Positions 46,001 to 53,239 of a DNA stretch of 64,000 nucleotides are shown here, one piece after another (the stretch's first letter is position 1; each line of letters begins with the position of its first letter). Both the position numbers and the translations under genes were made by a program. This stretch comes from Arhodomonas sp051195215 (lineage in GTDB: Bacteria; Pseudomonadota; Gammaproteobacteria; Nitrococcales; Nitrococcaceae), in the NCBI RefSeq assembly GCF_051195215.1, contig NZ_JBNAZM010000005.1, forward strand, positions 1 through 64,000, given 5' to 3'. The notes under the pieces are model-generated. The model searched no databases. It was not told the origin of the DNA and worked only from the letters and a program-made list of their open reading frames with translations.

Positions 46001-46492
46001 TCATGAAAGGCGCTGCAGTGCAGCATCATCGACGCCGGTCAGCAGCGCGTCAACCGTGCCGTGCCCCGGCACTTCCACGCGGGCGTCGAGCTCGGCGAGC
46101 GGTACGAGCACGAACGCACGCTCCCGGATACCCGGATGAGGCACCGTCAACCGCGGGTGCGTCAGCCGGTGCCGGCCATAGAGGATGAGGTCCAGATCCA
46201 GCGTGCGCTCGCCCCAGTGCCGCCGACGTTCACGCCCGTGATCCCGTTCAATGGCCTGTAACGCGTCCAGTAGCTCCAGCGGGGTCAGGAACGTCTCCAG
46301 CCGGGCGACGGCATTGACGTAGTCCGGTTGGTCCTGGGGGCCCATGGGCGGATTACGGTAGAGCGAGGAGCACGCCGCCAGACGCGATGCCGGCACGGCC
46401 GCCAGCTCATCGAAGGCACGGCGCACGTGGGCGATGGGATCGTCCAGGTTGCTTCCGAGGGCGACCCAGGCGCGAACGCGCTCAGTCGCCAT
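46001..46492 (-). CDS. folK: 2-amino-4-hydroxy-6-hydroxymethyldihydropteridine pyrophosphokinase
   Basis: A 163-residue pyrophosphokinase of folate synthesis. Conserved motifs are ALGSNLDDP, RNPPMGPQDQPDYVNAV and GERTLDLDLILYG. It overlaps the pcnB stop by 11 bases; the pcnB-folK-panB-panC-panD order is standard. Confidence 0.96.
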   Translation of the reverse strand: MATERVRAWVALGSNLDDPIAHVRRAFDELAAVPASRLAACSSLYRNPPMGPQDQPDYVNAVARLETFLTPLELLDALQAIERDHGRERRRHWGERTLDLDLILYGRHRLTHPRLTVPHPGIRERAFVLVPLAELDARVEVPGHGTVDALLTGVDDAALQRLS

Positions 46493-47837
46493 TGTCTCCC
46501 CCCTTGCGTCGCCGGCCGCCGCGCTGGCGGCGCCGGCGCGTGTTGGGGGCGCCAGCCCCCGAAGCCGCCGCCGTCTCACCTTGCTGGAAATCCGTCCACC
46601 ACTGCGCGAGCTCGCGATCGACCTCGCCGGCCTCGGCACGCAGCAGCAGAAAGTCGTAGGCGGCGCGAAAGCGCGGGTGGCCCATCAGGCGGCTGGCACG
46701 CTTGCCGCTGCGCCGCTCGAAACGCGGCTGCAGCGACCAGATCTCGCGCATGGGCACACCGAAACGCTTGGGGATGGTGACGATGGCGACCTGCTCCTCG
46801 ACCACCTCCGCCGCCGCCTGCTGCAGCGCCTGCGGATAGCTGTCCGCGTCCGCCTCGCGGACGGCGGCACGGGAGGTCACCACCGGCCACAGCAGCGCGG
46901 CGAACAGGAAGGCGGGGGTGACCGGGCGGTCCTCCATGATGCGCAGATCGGTGTTCGCGAGCGCCCTGGCAATGAACGCCATGGCCACGTCGTCGCCCGC
47001 CTCGTCGAGCAGGCGGTCGGTCGCTGGAAAGAGGTAGCCGAACAGACGCATGCGCCGCAGCAGCTCGAACGTGCCTTCCGCCTGACCGCCGAAGAAGAGC
47101 TTGAGCACCTCCTCGAACAGGCGTGCCGCGGGGACATCCGCAAGCAGTGGCGCCAGCTCCGGGATGGACGCGGCGATCGCTGGGTCGAGACGGAAGCCGA
47201 GCTTCACGGCAAAGCGCACCGCGCGCAGCATGCGCACCGGATCCTCGCGAAAGCGGGTCTCCGGGTCGCCGATGAGACGGATCACGCCCTCTTCCAGGTC
47301 GGCCATACCACCGGCGTAATCGACGATGGAGAAGTCGGCGATGTTGTAGTACAGCGCATTGACGGTGAAATCCCGGCGCAGCGCGTCTTCCTCGATCGTG
47401 CCGTAGACGTTGTCGCGCAGGATCATGCCATCGTCGCTGACGACGCCGTCGTCGTTGACGTCGTTGCCACCGCTGTCGCCGTTATCGCTGTTATCGCCGT
47501 TATCGCCGTTGTGCAGGGCACGGAAAGTGGCCACTTCGATGATCTCGCGCCCGAAGTGCACGTGAGCGAGGCGGAACCGCCGGCCGATGAGGCGGCAGTT
47601 GCGGAAGAGCTCGTTCACCTGCTCGGGCGTGGCATCCGTGGCGACGTCGAAGTCCTTCGGCTCGCGCCCCAGGGAGAGATCGCGAACCCCGCCCCCCACC
47701 AGATAGCCCCCGTAGCCGGCATTCTTCAGCCGATACAGCACTTTTAGCGCATTGTCGCTGATCTGCGAGCGGGAGATACGATGCTCGGAGCGCGGGATGA
47801 TATATGGCTCCACGTGTCGCGCGGGCTGTTCTGTCAC
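46482..47837 (-). CDS. pcnB: poly(A) polymerase I
   Basis: A 451-residue class II nucleotidyltransferase that polyadenylates RNA for decay. The head has GGGVRDLSLGREPKDFDVATDA with the catalytic Asp pair; the RRDFTVNALYY and EDPVRMLRAVRFA motifs follow. A variable loop between head strands is filled by a tandem (GDN)-like repeat at about 127-150, and the C-terminus is Arg-rich. The GTG at 47837 is chosen as start because the frame upstream runs across the tRNA-Glu promoter. Confidence 0.93.
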   Translation of the reverse strand: MTEQPARHVEPYIIPRSEHRISRSQISDNALKVLYRLKNAGYGGYLVGGGVRDLSLGREPKDFDVATDATPEQVNELFRNCRLIGRRFRLAHVHFGREIIEVATFRALHNGDNGDNSDNGDSGGNDVNDDGVVSDDGMILRDNVYGTIEEDALRRDFTVNALYYNIADFSIVDYAGGMADLEEGVIRLIGDPETRFREDPVRMLRAVRFAVKLGFRLDPAIAASIPELAPLLADVPAARLFEEVLKLFFGGQAEGTFELLRRMRLFGYLFPATDRLLDEAGDDVAMAFIARALANTDLRIMEDRPVTPAFLFAALLWPVVTSRAAVREADADSYPQALQQAAAEVVEEQVAIVTIPKRFGVPMREIWSLQPRFERRSGKRASRLMGHPRFRAAYDFLLLRAEAGEVDRELAQWWTDFQQGETAAASGAGAPNTRRRRQRGGRRRKGGDNGD

Positions 47838-47854
47838 GGGTCCGATACGCCCTC

Positions 47855-47882
47855 TTGTGCGTAAGAAAAGAATGCGTATAAT
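47855..47882 (+). promoter_or_regulatory. sigma-70 promoter of tRNA-Glu
   Basis: TTGTGC (47855-47860), a 16-base spacer and a perfect TATAAT (47877-47882) lie about 70 bases before the tRNA. Confidence 0.7.
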
Positions 47883-47951
47883 AGCAGCCCTCGTCGCGGG
47901 GTGCAGGTCACCAAGCGACAAAAAACGGCCATCTTCCGGCCGATACAATAG

Positions 47952-48027
47952 GCTCCCATCGTCTAGTGGTTCAGGACGCCGCCCTCTCAAGGCGGAAACC
48001 GGGGTTCAAATCCCCGTGGGAGCACCA
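47952..48027 (+). tRNA. tRNA-Glu (anticodon CTC)
   Basis: A 76-base tRNA with acceptor GCTCCCA paired to TGGGAGC, anticodon loop CTCTCAA (anticodon CTC), T arm GGGGTTCAAATCCCC and an encoded CCA end. Confidence 0.95.
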
Positions 48028-48034
48028 GGTTCAG

Positions 48035-48064
48035 AAAAAAAGCCGCCTTCGAGCGGCTTTTTTC
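48035..48064 (+). terminator. terminator after tRNA-Glu
   Basis: AAAAAAGCCGC-type stem (AGCCGC at 48041-48046, GCGGCT at 48053-48058) followed by six T's, with an A run upstream, so it can work in both directions. Confidence 0.9.
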
Positions 48065-48165
48065 GTGCACGCGTACCACACCCCCGCAGCGGCATGTCCC
48101 ACACCGGCATGGCCCGTTCGCGGTATCCTCTCGTGCGACCGCGATCATCCGGACCGACACGCACA

Positions 48166-48597
48166 GTGAATCACGAAGCCCGCATACGCTGCAGTCTGCC
48201 ACGCCGCCTGGCCGCCATGTTCTACGACGGCCTGCTGCTGATCGCGCTCTGGATGCTGGCCACAGCTGCCGTGCTGCCGCTCACCGGGGGTGAGGCAGTG
48301 ACGTCGGGCAACTGGATTTTCCGCGGCTACCTGCTGCTGATCGCCGGCATATTCCTCTGCGGTTTCTGGTGGCGGGCCGGCCGGACCCTGGGTATGCAGG
48401 CCTGGCGGCTGCGGGTGGTAACCATGAGCGACGGCGACCGCCCCAGTGCGACGCAGGCATGCATCCGGTTCGCCGCGGCTCTGCTGTCGTGGCTGCCACT
48501 CGGGCTGGGCTTCCTGTGGGTTCTGCTGGACCGTGACGGTCTGGCATGGCATGACCGTCTCTCAGGCACCCGCCTGATCGTCGAGCCCAAGCGCTAG
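48166..48597 (+). CDS. RDD family membrane protein
   Basis: A 143-residue membrane protein with three helices and the RDD family signatures: an early PRRLAAMFYDGLLL with R and D, GRTLGMQAWRLRVV in the middle, and the ending DRDGLAWHDRLSGTRLI. A GTG at 48166 gives the family-like N-terminus; an ATG at 48217 is the alternative. It is convergent with lptG, its usual neighbour. Function is not established; some relatives move ions. Confidence 0.85.
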   Translation: MNHEARIRCSLPRRLAAMFYDGLLLIALWMLATAAVLPLTGGEAVTSGNWIFRGYLLLIAGIFLCGFWWRAGRTLGMQAWRLRVVTMSDGDRPSATQACIRFAAALLSWLPLGLGFLWVLLDRDGLAWHDRLSGTRLIVEPKR

Positions 48598-48622
48598 TGT
48601 CCTGAATCAGAATCCAGGACAT
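48597..48622. terminator. hairpin between convergent RDD gene and lptG
   Basis: TGTCCTG-AATCAGAATC-CAGGACA forms a perfect outer 7-base stem, with partial inner pairing, exactly between the two stop codons. It can serve both strands. Confidence 0.6.
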
Positions 48623-49686
48623 TAGCGCACCCGCGAGAGCCCGACGATACCTGCCACGAGAAAGAGCAACGGCGGTGCGAGCGCGCTCAACGCCGGTGGC
48701 AACCCGTAGATGACACCGGCATTGTTCAGCAGCCGGTTCAGCAGCATGAACGCGACGCCGACCAGGACACCGAGCACGATCTGCTGACCCGCCCCGGCAC
48801 GGCGCTGCGAGCGGAACACCAGTGGCACCGTCAGCAACACCATGACCACCGTCGCCAGCGGCGTTGCCAGTTTCACCCAGAACGCGAGGCGGTAGCGCGC
48901 TGTCTCCAAGGCGTTGCGCTCGAGGTAATCGATGTACCGGGCGAGCTCGGGCAACGGCAGCATCTCCGGCGACAATGCCAGCAACCCGAGGAGCTCCGGG
49001 CTGAGGTCGGCACGCAGGCGGCGTTCGTCGGCGTGGCGCACCACCACGCCATCGTCGGAGAAGTCGGTCACCTCGACTTCGCTAAGACGCCATTCGGTGC
49101 CGTCATAGCGCCCGCGCTCGGCCTCGAGAACCCGCTCGAGCTCGCCGGCGGCGAGGGTATAGACGCTCACCTCCTCGATCACCGCTTCTTCGCGAACCCG
49201 CCCGACGTGAATGTAGCGCTCGCCATCGCGCAGCCACAGCGCGCCCTCACTGGCGCCCGCCGCGCCCTCGCTGACGCTGTGTGCCCGCAGATCCTGAGCC
49301 ATCCGCGCGGCGTGGGGGGCCAGCCACTCCCCGAGCCCCACCGCCACCACCGCCAGGCCGACGCCGGCGAGCACCACCGCTCGCGCGATCGCGTTGACGG
49401 ACATACCGGCGGCGCGCATCGCGGTAAGCTCGCTGCGGCCCGCCAACGCCCCCAGGGCCACCAGCGCGCCCACCAGGTTGGCAACCGGGAAGATTTCGTA
49501 CGCGCGCCCGGGCGTCTGCAACAGCACATAGACCAGGGCAGTGCCCATCGTATAGCTGCCCTGCCCGACGTCCCCGGTCTGGTCGATGAACTCGAAAACC
49601 ACGTCGAGCGCCATGAGCACGAGCAGAGCCATCAGGGCGCCGATCGCGACCTGCCGGGCGATGTAGCGCGTCAGCCGCAACGTCAT
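48622..49686 (-). CDS. lptG: LPS export permease LptG
   Basis: A 354-residue YjgP/YjgQ permease, one of the pair that extracts lipopolysaccharide from the inner membrane with LptB. Membrane helices at the N-terminus (four within about 1-110) and at the C-terminus (about 265-350) flank a periplasmic domain. The start overlaps the lptF stop (ATGA). Confidence 0.95.
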   Translation of the reverse strand: MTLRLTRYIARQVAIGALMALLVLMALDVVFEFIDQTGDVGQGSYTMGTALVYVLLQTPGRAYEIFPVANLVGALVALGALAGRSELTAMRAAGMSVNAIARAVVLAGVGLAVVAVGLGEWLAPHAARMAQDLRAHSVSEGAAGASEGALWLRDGERYIHVGRVREEAVIEEVSVYTLAAGELERVLEAERGRYDGTEWRLSEVEVTDFSDDGVVVRHADERRLRADLSPELLGLLALSPEMLPLPELARYIDYLERNALETARYRLAFWVKLATPLATVVMVLLTVPLVFRSQRRAGAGQQIVLGVLVGVAFMLLNRLLNNAGVIYGLPPALSALAPPLLFLVAGIVGLSRVR

Positions 49687-50753
49687 CGCCGGCTCCCGAA
49701 CTGGCGCCACAACAGCGAGCCCGCCAGTGCCAGGACGGCGAGATGCACCCACCAGATACCGAGCCACGGGGGCGTGACGCCGGACTCGTACCAGTCCTGG
49801 GCCGCCTTGAGCCCGTTGAAGTAGCCGACGTAGACGAGTACGGCGGCCACCAGGCGGGCATAACGGCCCTCCCGCGGCGCCGAGCGCGCCAGCGGAACGG
49901 CGGCGAGCGCGAGCACCAGCACGCTGACGGGCATCGCCACACGCCACTGCAGCTCGGCGCCCGCATCGCGGCCGCCATCGGCCAGCAGTGCCGGTGTCGA
50001 TTGCGCGTCACGGCGGGTCCGGGACCGGGTTCCGCCGCGGTCATCAACACGGATGCCGTGCTCGCCGAACGCCAGCGTCCGCCATGCCGGCTGCCCTGCA
50101 ACCCCGTCGTAGCGATAGCCGTCGGCCAGTACCAGGAACCGTCCGCCGCCCTGCCCGCCGTTACGCCGGTAAGCGCGTTCAGCGACCACCAGGCGCTCCT
50201 CCGGGCCGTTCCCCAGGCGGGCGAACAGGCCTCGCAGCGTGCCGTCATCGGCGACGGACTCCACGTAGAGAACCCCGCCGTCGTCGCCCAGCGGCAGAAA
50301 GCGCCCGCCCTGCAGACCGGCGAACTGCGCCCGCTCGCTAGCGGCTGCGACAGCATCGTCCGCCGTGCCCTCCGCCCAGGGGCCCAGGGTCAGCGACAGC
50401 GCCGCGACCACGACCGCGAGCGGCACGGCAAGCGCATAGAGCCCGCGCAGCACGGCCCGCGGGCCGACGCCACAGGCCGCCATGGCGGCCATCTCCGAGT
50501 CCCGGTACAGCCGTCCCAGCGCCAGGATCACGGCGAGGAAGAAACTGGCCGGCAGGACCACCCCGAGGTTCGCCAGCGCTTTCAGGCCAAGCAGAGTGAA
50601 AATCACATCCGGTGGCACGTCCCCGCGCGCGGCGTCGGCCATGAACCGCACCAGGCGATTGGTGAGCAGCACCACCACGAGCACGACGGTGACGCCCAGC
50701 CACGCCATGAGCGTTTCGCGGAGCAGGTACCGCTGCACACGCCCGATCAACAC
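49683..50753 (-). CDS. lptF: LPS export permease LptF
   Basis: A 356-residue partner of LptG with the same fold; the first helix begins MLIGRVQRYLLRETLMAWLG and the RDSEMAAMAACGVGP coupling segment is conserved. It is divergent from pepA across 171 bases that hold both promoters, a standard gammaproteobacterial layout. Confidence 0.95.
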   Translation of the reverse strand: MLIGRVQRYLLRETLMAWLGVTVVLVVVLLTNRLVRFMADAARGDVPPDVIFTLLGLKALANLGVVLPASFFLAVILALGRLYRDSEMAAMAACGVGPRAVLRGLYALAVPLAVVVAALSLTLGPWAEGTADDAVAAASERAQFAGLQGGRFLPLGDDGGVLYVESVADDGTLRGLFARLGNGPEERLVVAERAYRRNGGQGGGRFLVLADGYRYDGVAGQPAWRTLAFGEHGIRVDDRGGTRSRTRRDAQSTPALLADGGRDAGAELQWRVAMPVSVLVLALAAVPLARSAPREGRYARLVAAVLVYVGYFNGLKAAQDWYESGVTPPWLGIWWVHLAVLALAGSLLWRQFGSRR

Positions 50754-50924
50754 GGCCCGACCACCTCGTCCGCACGGGGGTAATTGTGGGAAAACCGGCG
50801 ATAACGGGCGAAAATCGCGCGAATCTGGGTTAGGATAAGTTTTTCACGCATAACGAATGCCCCCGGCGGCGCCGAGCAGGCCCGCCGCACGGGCCTACGT
50901 CGGGCAACCGCGAAGGAGATATCG

Positions 50925-52412
50925 ATGGAGTACTCGGTCAAGAGCGGCAACCCGGAGAAGCAGCGCTCGGCCTGCGTGGTGGTCGGCGTCTTCGAATCCC
51001 GCCGGCTTTCCAGCGCCGCTGCCCGCATCGACGAAGCCAGCGGGGGATTCCTCACCCAGTTGGGGCGCCGCGGCGATATGGAAGGCCGGCTCGGCCAGAC
51101 GCTCATGCTCACCAATGTACCAGACACCCTCTGTGACCGAGTGCTTCTCGTGGGTTGCGGACGCGAGCGCGAATTCGACGACGGCGCCTACCGCCAGGCG
51201 GTCGCTGCCATGACCAACGCACTGCACGACAGCGGCGCGGTCGAGGCAGTGAGCTATCTCCCCGACCTGCCGGTCAAGGCCCGCGACAACATCTGGCGCG
51301 TGCGCGAGGCCGTGCAGACCGTCGACAGCACCCTCTACCGCTTCGATCGCCTGAAAAGCCGCAAGGATACGCCGCGACGTCCGCTACGCAAGCTCACTCT
51401 CTCGGTTCCCAGCCGGCGCGACCTGGCGCCGGGCGAGCGGGCAGCGCGCGAAGGTCATGCCATCGCCCAGGGCATGGGGGTCGCCCGCGATCTCGGCAAC
51501 CTCCCGGGCAACATCTGCACGCCCACCTACCTCGCCGACCAGGCTCGCGAGCTCGCCGAGCAGTACGAACGTCTGGAAGTGGATATCCTCGGCCCCGGCG
51601 AGATGGAAGAGCTCGGCATGGGCGCGCTGCTGTCCGTCGCCCGTGGCAGCCGTCAGGAGCCACGGCTGATCGTCATGCGCTACCGCGGAACCGACAGCGA
51701 TGCACGGCCCTATGCGCTGGTGGGCAAGGGCGTGACGTTCGATAGCGGCGGCATCTCGATCAAGCCGGCGGCGGCCATGGACGAGATGAAGTTCGACATG
51801 TGCGGCGCAGCGAGCGTCTTCGGCACGGTCAAGAGCGTGCTCGAGCTGGAGCTGCCGATCAACGTGGTGGGCGTGGTCGCCGCCACCGAGAATATGCCGG
51901 ACGGTAATGCGAGCAAACCCGGTGACATCGTCACCACCGCGTCCGGCCAGACCGTCGAGATCCTCAATACCGACGCCGAAGGCCGCCTCGCGCTGTGCGA
52001 CGCACTCACCTACACCGAGCGCTTCAATCCGGAAACGGTCATCGACATCGCCACTCTGACCGGTGCGTGCATCATCGCCCTGGGGCACGAGGCACACGCA
52101 GTGCTGGGCAATCACCACAGCCTGGTGAGCGAGCTCATGCACGCCGGACGGGCCACGGCGGATCGCTGCTGGGAGCTGCCCCTGTGGGACGAGTACCAGG
52201 AGGCACTCAATAGCAACTTCGCGGACATGGCCAACGTCGGCGGCCGCCCGGCAGGCACCATCACTGCGGCATGCTTCCTCTCGCGTTTCACCAAGAAGCA
52301 GCGCTGGGCGCACCTGGACATCGCAGGCACTGCCTGGAAGAGCGGCGACCAGAAGGGCGCGACCGGACGCCCGGTACCGCTGCTCACCCAGTACCTGATC
52401 GACCGGACCTGA
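50925..52412 (+). CDS. pepA: leucyl aminopeptidase PepA
   Basis: A 495-residue two-metal M17 aminopeptidase, also a DNA-binding architectural factor in some bacteria. Metal ligands and catalytic residues lie in VGKGVTFDSGGISIKPAA and in NTDAEGRLALCDALTY, the M17 signature. AAGGAG precedes the start. It is followed by holC and valS. Confidence 0.97.
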   Translation: MEYSVKSGNPEKQRSACVVVGVFESRRLSSAAARIDEASGGFLTQLGRRGDMEGRLGQTLMLTNVPDTLCDRVLLVGCGREREFDDGAYRQAVAAMTNALHDSGAVEAVSYLPDLPVKARDNIWRVREAVQTVDSTLYRFDRLKSRKDTPRRPLRKLTLSVPSRRDLAPGERAAREGHAIAQGMGVARDLGNLPGNICTPTYLADQARELAEQYERLEVDILGPGEMEELGMGALLSVARGSRQEPRLIVMRYRGTDSDARPYALVGKGVTFDSGGISIKPAAAMDEMKFDMCGAASVFGTVKSVLELELPINVVGVVAATENMPDGNASKPGDIVTTASGQTVEILNTDAEGRLALCDALTYTERFNPETVIDIATLTGACIIALGHEAHAVLGNHHSLVSELMHAGRATADRCWELPLWDEYQEALNSNFADMANVGGRPAGTITAACFLSRFTKKQRWAHLDIAGTAWKSGDQKGATGRPVPLLTQYLIDRT

Positions 52413-52422
52413 GGCGGTTTCA

Positions 52423-52848
52423 GTGCGGGTCGATTTCTACGTGCTGCCGGGGGACACGCCGGCAGCACGCGAGCACTTCTGCTGCCGCCTCGCCGAGAAG
52501 GCGTGGCGCGAAGGGCTGCGGGTGGTGATCCTCGCCACCGACGGCCCGGCGGCCGCCCGCCTCGACGAAGCGCTGTGGACGTTCCGCGAGGGCAGCTTCG
52601 TGCCCCATGCGCTCGCGCGGGAAGCCGACACCCACGAACCGGTGATCATCACCACCGAGGCGCCGCCGACCGATCGCGATATGCTGATCAACGTCACAGA
52701 CCGACTGCCCGACCCATGGCAAGCTTACGAGCGTGTCGCCGAGATCGTCATCCAGGCAGCGGAAGTCATCGGCCCGGCACGGGCACGTTTTCGCAGCTAC
52801 CGGGACGCCGGCGTGACGCCCACTAACCACACACTCGGCTCGGGATGA
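52423..52848 (+). CDS. holC: DNA polymerase III chi subunit
   Basis: A 141-residue clamp-loader accessory that links to SSB. Family motifs include FYVLPGDTPAARE at the start, the FVPHALA segment and LINVTDRLP. It starts with GTG ten bases after the pepA stop and overlaps the next gene by four bases. The pepA-holC-valS order is standard. Confidence 0.94.
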   Translation: MRVDFYVLPGDTPAAREHFCCRLAEKAWREGLRVVILATDGPAAARLDEALWTFREGSFVPHALAREADTHEPVIITTEAPPTDRDMLINVTDRLPDPWQAYERVAEIVIQAAEVIGPARARFRSYRDAGVTPTNHTLGSG

Positions 52849-53105
52849 TGACGACGCCCCGGCCGCACGCATGGATGCTGTTCATGGACGATCGAAACGC
52901 CGCTCGACAAGGTGCCGCCGAGCCACCGGTGCTGCTCGACGTCGTCCGCCCCGGTGAGGCGGAAGCACCGGGCCCTGCTCTGGCCTACCGGCCGACACTG
53001 CGGACGCGGCAGTGGCTCAACCGCACGCTGCGCGCCTCCCTACGCAATCATCTCCCGGCGCTCGCCCGCCAGCACGTCCAGGCGGCCCTGAAAAACGGCG
53101 GCTGA
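52845..53105 (+). CDS. small conserved protein between holC and valS
   Basis: An 86-residue soluble protein. Pro-Val-Leu-Leu-Asp-Val-Val followed later by a C-terminal helix rich in Arg, Leu and Ala (SLRNHLPALARQHVQAAL) suggests a helical C-terminus. The family was not recognised. Its start overlaps holC (ATGA), so it is translated with it. Confidence 0.7.
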   Translation: MMTTPRPHAWMLFMDDRNAARQGAAEPPVLLDVVRPGEAEAPGPALAYRPTLRTRQWLNRTLRASLRNHLPALARQHVQAALKNGG

Positions 53106-53157
53106 CGGCGCGGACGACCCCGCGGAAACACCTCAGCGGTACTAGGCGCTGTTGCGC

Positions 53158-53181
53158 ACGCACACAAATACGTGTGTGCGT
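53158..53181. promoter_or_regulatory. 9-base palindrome before valS, overlapping the promoter region
   Basis: ACGCACACA and TGTGTGCGT are perfect inverted repeats with a 6-base spacer. A TATACT box (53186-53191) follows, about 50 bases before the valS start. The palindrome could be an operator or an RNA hairpin. No -35 box at standard spacing is seen. Confidence 0.45.
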
Positions 53182-53239
53182 CGGTTATACTTCGTGGTTT
53201 AGCCGTGCAACCCAGCAAGCATCGGGATTCCACCACACC

